Part shown: positions 12,851 through 15,792 of the stretch, piece by piece
Layout of the letters: the number at the start of each line of letters is the position of its first letter
Numbering within the stretch: the first letter of the stretch is position 1
Source of the DNA: Baffinella frigidus
Lineage: Eukaryota > Cryptophyceae > Cryptomonadales > Baffinellaceae
NCBI GenBank assembly: GCA_026770585.1
Contig: MU647278.1
Coordinates: forward strand, 31,690-47,481
Reading direction: 5' to 3'
DNA length: 15,792 nt
Position numbers and translations under genes: made by a program
Notes under the pieces: generated by a model
The model's input: the letters and a program-made list of their open reading frames with translations, nothing else
Told to the model about the DNA's origin: nothing
The model's database searches: none

Positions 12851-13394
12851 TCTTTCGCCTCCCGCGGCTGTGCTCACCACGGCGTTTCGATCCAGCGGAT
12901 CCAGAAACGTGCGTGCTGCTGTATGACGTTCATGAAAGCTCCAACAGCTCCAATGCAAAAAACAATCTGTCTTACTTCCCGGCCCGGTGCACAATATGCC
13001 CACTTTAGGAACCTTTGACCAGTTTGCCATTCAAATCGCGGCACATCCCCTCTCAGGCAGGTGCTGTCGTGTAACTGTTACACACTTCAATAAAGCTCCA
13101 ATTTCTCCAATTGCAATTTACATGTACATCACCCCGCTTGTCGCAACTCTGGTCACGTGACCATGTTCTACGGACGTGATATCAGTGAGATGATTCAGGA
13201 GTGGAGCGTACTCTCAGGCCACTTAGCAGGCATCGGGGGCTTCACGGATACAGTCCATCAAAACGAGTTGTACTAGAATCTTATCCATTGCCCTCGAACC
13301 TAGCCGGAATTTCACCTTGAATTCAAGGCGAAAAGGTCCTCGGTCGCTGCCGAGTGGTTGACTGGTTCAGGCACGTTTTGTCCGCCTCCCGGGT
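12851..13394. other. No gene recognised; mostly unique sequence
   Basis: It contains GAAAGCTCCAACAGCTCCAA (12937-12956) and AATAAAGCTCCAATTTCTCC (13090-13109), loosely alike, and GGAACCTTTGACCAGTTTGC at 13008-13027, resembling 8371 and 11890. No domain or foldback was seen. Confidence 0.45.
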
Positions 13395-13500
13395 TGAGCG
13401 CTGGGTGTAGGGTTGAGGGTTTAGGCGTCCGGGTCTCGGGTTTCGGATTTCGGGTATAGGATTTAGGGTTTAGGGTCGAGGATCGAGGGTCTAGGGTCTA
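13395..13500. repeat. Degenerate TTTAGGG/TTTCGGG tract
   Basis: GGGTGTAGGGTTGAGGGTTT, then TCGGGTTTCGGATTTCGGGT and GGATTTAGGGTTTAGGGTCG. It is irregular, so it reads as an interstitial, decayed telomere-like or simple repeat. Confidence 0.7.
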
Positions 13501-13554
13501 AGTGGAGTGGCAGGAGTGGAGTTTACTCGCTGGAATCGAATCAGGGCCCAGATT

Positions 13555-13575
13555 GGAATTGAATCATTCAATTCC
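13555..13575. other. 21-bp perfect inverted repeat
   Basis: GGAATTGAAT C ATTCAATTCC. Confidence 0.75.
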
Positions 13576-13636
13576 ACTTACATAGCCTGATGTAAGTCTG
13601 CTCCCACCACTTGTCCCGTCTGTAAAGCAACTGCAT

Positions 13637-13707
13637 GACTTTTCTGCAGAACCAGTTCCAGTGTCCGCCTATGTGAAGAGCTCGAAGAACCTACAGGACC
13701 TAAAGGA
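13637..13707. repeat. Family-N repeat, inverted copy
   Basis: CTTTTCTGCAGA...CCAGTTCCAGTGTCCGCCTA...GAGCTCGAAGAACCTACAGG is the reverse complement of the 75-bp unit at 14400-14561. A decayed relative lies at 11950-12050. Confidence 0.75.
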
Positions 13708-13770
13708 CTGTACGGAACAGGGAGTTCACCTCCCTGCCGTGACTGGCGTGCAGGAAAAGAGGGAAAGCAA

Positions 13771-13830
13771 AGCTAAATAGCAAAGCACTGCGTCAAAAAA
13801 AGCTAAATAGCAAAGTACTGCGTCAGAAAG
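13771..13830. repeat. 30-bp tandem duplication
   Basis: AGCTAAATAGCAAAG(C/T)ACTGCGTCA begins at 13771 and 13801 with one or two differences. Confidence 0.88.
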
Positions 13831-13860
13831 GGACATTTCCTGAAGCCGGAATCTGCGGCT

Positions 13861-14136
13861 ACCTCGCTCATAAGAAACCGCCTCCCCCTACAGGGGTACC
13901 TCATAAGAAAGCGCCCCCCCCTAGGACCCTACAGTAGGACCATGCCTAGGGTCCTCTGGTGGTCCTAGGGGGGGGGCAGTTTCTTGTGAGCGAGGTACCC
14001 CTGTAATAGGGTCCAAGGGGGGGGCGCTTTCTTATGAGCGAGGTACCCCTGTAGGACCCTACAGTAGGCCTATGCCTAGGGCCCTATGGTGGTCCTAGGG
14101 GGGGGGGCGGTTTCTGATGAGCGAGGTACCCCTGTA
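13861..14136. mobile_element. Composite cluster of family-A elements
   Basis: A left-arm fragment (ACCTCGCTCATAAGAAACCG) is followed by a full left arm at 13889 (TACAGGGGTACCTCATAAGA) and three successive right arms ending in GTACCCCTGTA at 14005, 14053 and 14136. The core GGACCCTACAGTAGG(A/C)C...ATGCCTAGGG(C/T)CC occurs twice. It looks like nested or unequal-exchange growth of one element. Confidence 0.85.
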
Positions 14137-14399
14137 CAGGACATGCGGGTAGGGGCTAGGACAAGATGCATACAGGGCCTCCAAAAAGCCATCCAGGACT
14201 GAACGGTTCTAGAAAGGTCCCTCACGCATCGATGCATGACACGTGTGTTGACCCTCTGTAGGAGGTGGAGTTAAAATCCATCCGGAAAATGATCGTATGA
14301 GCGGCCGACACGGGGTACAGTAAGTGGCACAATGCGTAGCATGTGCGGCGCTGACGCTGGTTGTTTGGCACTAAATTATCAATCTCTCTGTTGACCCTC

Positions 14400-14562
14400 T
14401 GCTGACGCCTTTAGGTCCTTTAGGCCCTTTTAACTCCCACCATAGGCAGACACTGGAACGTATCTGCAGAAAAGCCATGCTTCCTTGAGGTCCTTCAGGT
14501 TCTTCGAGCTCCCAACATAGGCGGAAACCGGAACTTATCTGCAGAAAAGCCATGCTTCCTTT
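14400..14562. repeat. Family-N 75-bp tandem pair
   Basis: TATCTGCAGAAAAGCCATGC begins at 14461 and 14536. The unit also has AGGTCCTT(T/C)AGG(C/T)(C/T)CTT and CTCCCA(C/A)CATAGGC(A/G)GA. Confidence 0.85.
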
Positions 14563-14627
14563 GTAGGGCCACGTTGTTTCGGAACACGTTGTTTGCGGTT
14601 TCTGCCGCGATCCTCTGCACCGGGGGG

Positions 14628-14657
14628 CCTGATGTGATCCGAAAGGATCACATCAGG
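14628..14657. other. 13-bp hairpin with GAAA loop
   Basis: CCTGATGTGATCC, GAAA, GGATCACATCAGG: a perfect stem closed by a GNRA-type tetraloop if transcribed on the plus strand. A partial third arm copy (GGTGATCC) follows, then a 16-bp tandem TCCAAAAGTTGTTTT. Confidence 0.8.
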
Positions 14658-14739
14658 TGATCCAAAAGTTGTTTTCCAAAAGTTGTTTTTGCCGGAGGCC
14701 CCGTCTCAATGTATTGTACATGTATGGCGATCATCTCTT

Positions 14740-14930
14740 AGGCCCACCTCGGGACAGGTACATCTGTAGGCCCGCCTCGGGACAGACAGGCCCGCCTCGG
14801 AACTGAAAGGCCCGCCTCGGGACAGACGGGACATAGGTCCGCCTCAGGACGGATAGGCCCGCCTCGGGACTGAAAGGCCCGCCTCGGGACATACAGGCCC
14901 GCCTCGGGGCGAATAGACCCGCCTCGGGAC
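14740..14930. repeat. Nine-copy GGCCCGCCTCGGGAC minisatellite
   Basis: Cores lie at about 14740, 14768, 14788, 14808, 14836, 14855, 14876, 14896 and 14916, most 20 bp apart, with variable linkers (AGACA, TGAAA, ATACA, GGATA). Each core is a near-palindrome (CCCGCCTCGGG). A duplicated 22-bp ACTGAGAGCTAGAGGGTAGA unit follows at 14930-14972. Minus-strand frames through it are repetitive and not protein-like. Confidence 0.9.
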
Positions 14931-15051
14931 TGAGAGCTAGAGGGTAGAGAGACTGAGAGCTAGAGGGTAGAGATGCCAGAGGCAGGGGTCTCGAGGGTTG
15001 AGCACTGCGTGCCAGACTCGCACCTGGGTTGGAGTGAGTGGGGTTTAGGGA

Positions 15052-15212
15052 CCACACAGCGGACTTCCAAGGGATTTCGAATAACCCCTAGGCGATAAGA
15101 CCTAGGACCCTACGGTAGGAAACCCGTAGGGACATAGGTGTGTTCCTACGGATAAGGTAACGGAAAATCAGGCTCTCGGAGCCCGAACATCCCTTCGTAG
15201 CCCGCTGTGTGG
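15052..15212. mobile_element. Family-J element, intact 161-bp copy
   Basis: CCACACAGCGGACTTCCAAG against CCCTTCGTAGCCCGCTGTGTGG: imperfect 24-bp inverted ends. Body: ACCTAGGACCCTACGGTAGG then AACCCGTAGGGACATAGG. GGA-like flanks on both sides may be remnants of the target. Confidence 0.85.
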
Positions 15213-15273
15213 ACGAGGCTACAATTGGCCTTTTTTAAAACACACTCTTTAAGAAGGCCGTCTCTGCATTGGA

Positions 15274-15318
15274 GGGGGGGCGCGATGCAGATGCGGTCGC
15301 CCAGCACCGGCGCCGTTA
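15274..15318. repeat. 45-bp direct repeat, copy 1
   Basis: GGGGGGCGCGATGCAGATGC, then GGTCGCCCAGCACCGGCGCC, then GTTA. It recurs at 15745-15788 with four substitutions. Given how this locus duplicates exon edges, it might be part of an exon of a neighbouring gene. The minus-strand reading LGDRICIAPP is open in both copies, but I do not recognise it. Confidence 0.7.
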
Positions 15319-15621
15319 CCCCCCACCCCCCGAATTTCGGACCACACATTGCTGATTAACTGATTAACTGCCAAATAGGACCCCCTTTCGGACTCCGAAT
15401 TGCACTTGGGATTCCGTCGTAACGAGTCCGTAGCACCACGCCAGGATGATCGAAACATCCACTTTTGACATCTTTCAAGGGAAACCCCTTGCATCCTTAA
15501 GTCAACCACGTCAGATCTTACGTGGATAACGCGTCGGTTTCCCTCGAGCCCTCTGGCGTGGTAACACCTCGGGGCGCAAGGGGGTCCTAATTAGCAGTTA
15601 GGGGGCCCTAATTAGCGTTGG

Positions 15622-15726
15622 TATCCCTCAAGTGGCGAGGCGGTCAAAATTGACCGCCAAGAGGTCCTAGGCAGGTCCTAGGGCCCTACGGTAGGGCGTA
15701 GGGGCCTACTCGCCACTTAAGGGATA
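15622..15726. mobile_element. Family-B element, intact 105-bp copy
   Basis: TATCCCTCAAGTGGCGAG and CTCGCCACTTAAGGGATA pair with one mismatch. The core has GGTCAAAATTGACC, two GGTCCTAGGCA-like words and CCTACGGTAGGGCGTA. It is the same length as the 4154 copy, with the core reversed. Confidence 0.92.
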
Positions 15727-15744
15727 TACCGGACGGCGCAGAGG

Positions 15745-15788
15745 GGGGGCGCGATGCAGATACGGTCGCCCAGCAACAGCGCCGTTGC
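15745..15788. repeat. 45-bp direct repeat, copy 2
   Basis: GGGGGGCGCGATGCAGATAC, then GGTCGCCCAGCAACAGCGCC, then GTTG. It ends close to the window edge, so its full extent is unseen. Confidence 0.7.
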
Positions 15789-15792
15789 TCCC

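Noticed and set aside
13395-13500. Telomere or subtelomere
   Set aside because: The TTTAGGG words are few, irregular and embedded in other sequence; similar tracts occur in introns.
1-15792. tRNA, rRNA or bacterial operon features
   Set aside because: I looked for cloverleaf-type and ribosomal signatures and saw none. Hairpins present are perfect foldbacks without tRNA invariant positions.

Overview
The window is nuclear DNA from a eukaryote with very large, repeat-filled introns. The one gene I can identify with confidence runs on the minus strand from about 9917 down to 243. It encodes the beta subunit of the nascent-polypeptide-associated complex (NAC-beta, BTF3 family), a ribosome-bound cotranslational chaperone. 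Seven short exons (109, 65, 51, 69, 72, 90 and 15 nt) join in phase across six GT-AG introns of about 3464, 275, 1267, 1555, 1016 and 1627 nt. They give a 156-residue protein with all the family landmarks: the N-terminal RRKKK ribosome-binding motif, the NAC domain, the [18 protein letters not shown] segment, an acidic Asp run and a short ASKQ tail. Only about 5% of the gene span is coding. The sequence does not fix the organism. The plant/algal/protist-like protein, the interspersed TTTAGGG-like motifs and the dense miniature inverted-repeat elements suit a large-genome unicellular alga or other protist.

Layout of the gene: 1-460 holds two copies of the terminal exon. 461-1884 is intron 6, with tandem family-A elements and partial copies of exon 6. 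Exon 6 is at 1885-1974, followed by intron 5. Exon 5 is at 2991-3062, flanked by half-copies of itself. Intron 4 (3063-4617) holds family-B and family-C elements and 37-bp repeats. Exon 4 is at 4618-4686. Intron 3 is mainly a nested tandem array containing exon 3 fragments. Exon 3 is at 5954-6004, intron 2 is short and GGGTTT/TCGGG-rich, and exon 2 is at 6280-6344. Intron 1 (6345-9808) holds exon 2 copies, several long foldback elements and a nested insertion. Exon 1 (coding part) is at 9809-9917.

Upstream, 9918-10640 is GC-rich and probably holds the 5' leader and promoter. From 10640 to 15792 I recognise no gene. This stretch carries foldback and tandem repeats, including a perfect 49-bp-arm hairpin, a nine-copy GGCCCGCCTCGGGAC array and more copies of families A, B, E, J and N.

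The most unusual feature is that every one of the seven exons has at least one partial or complete copy in an adjoining intron or flank, often with its splice junction. In addition, several inverted-repeat families with unrelated ends share CCTACGGTAGG/CCTAGG-type palindromic cores.
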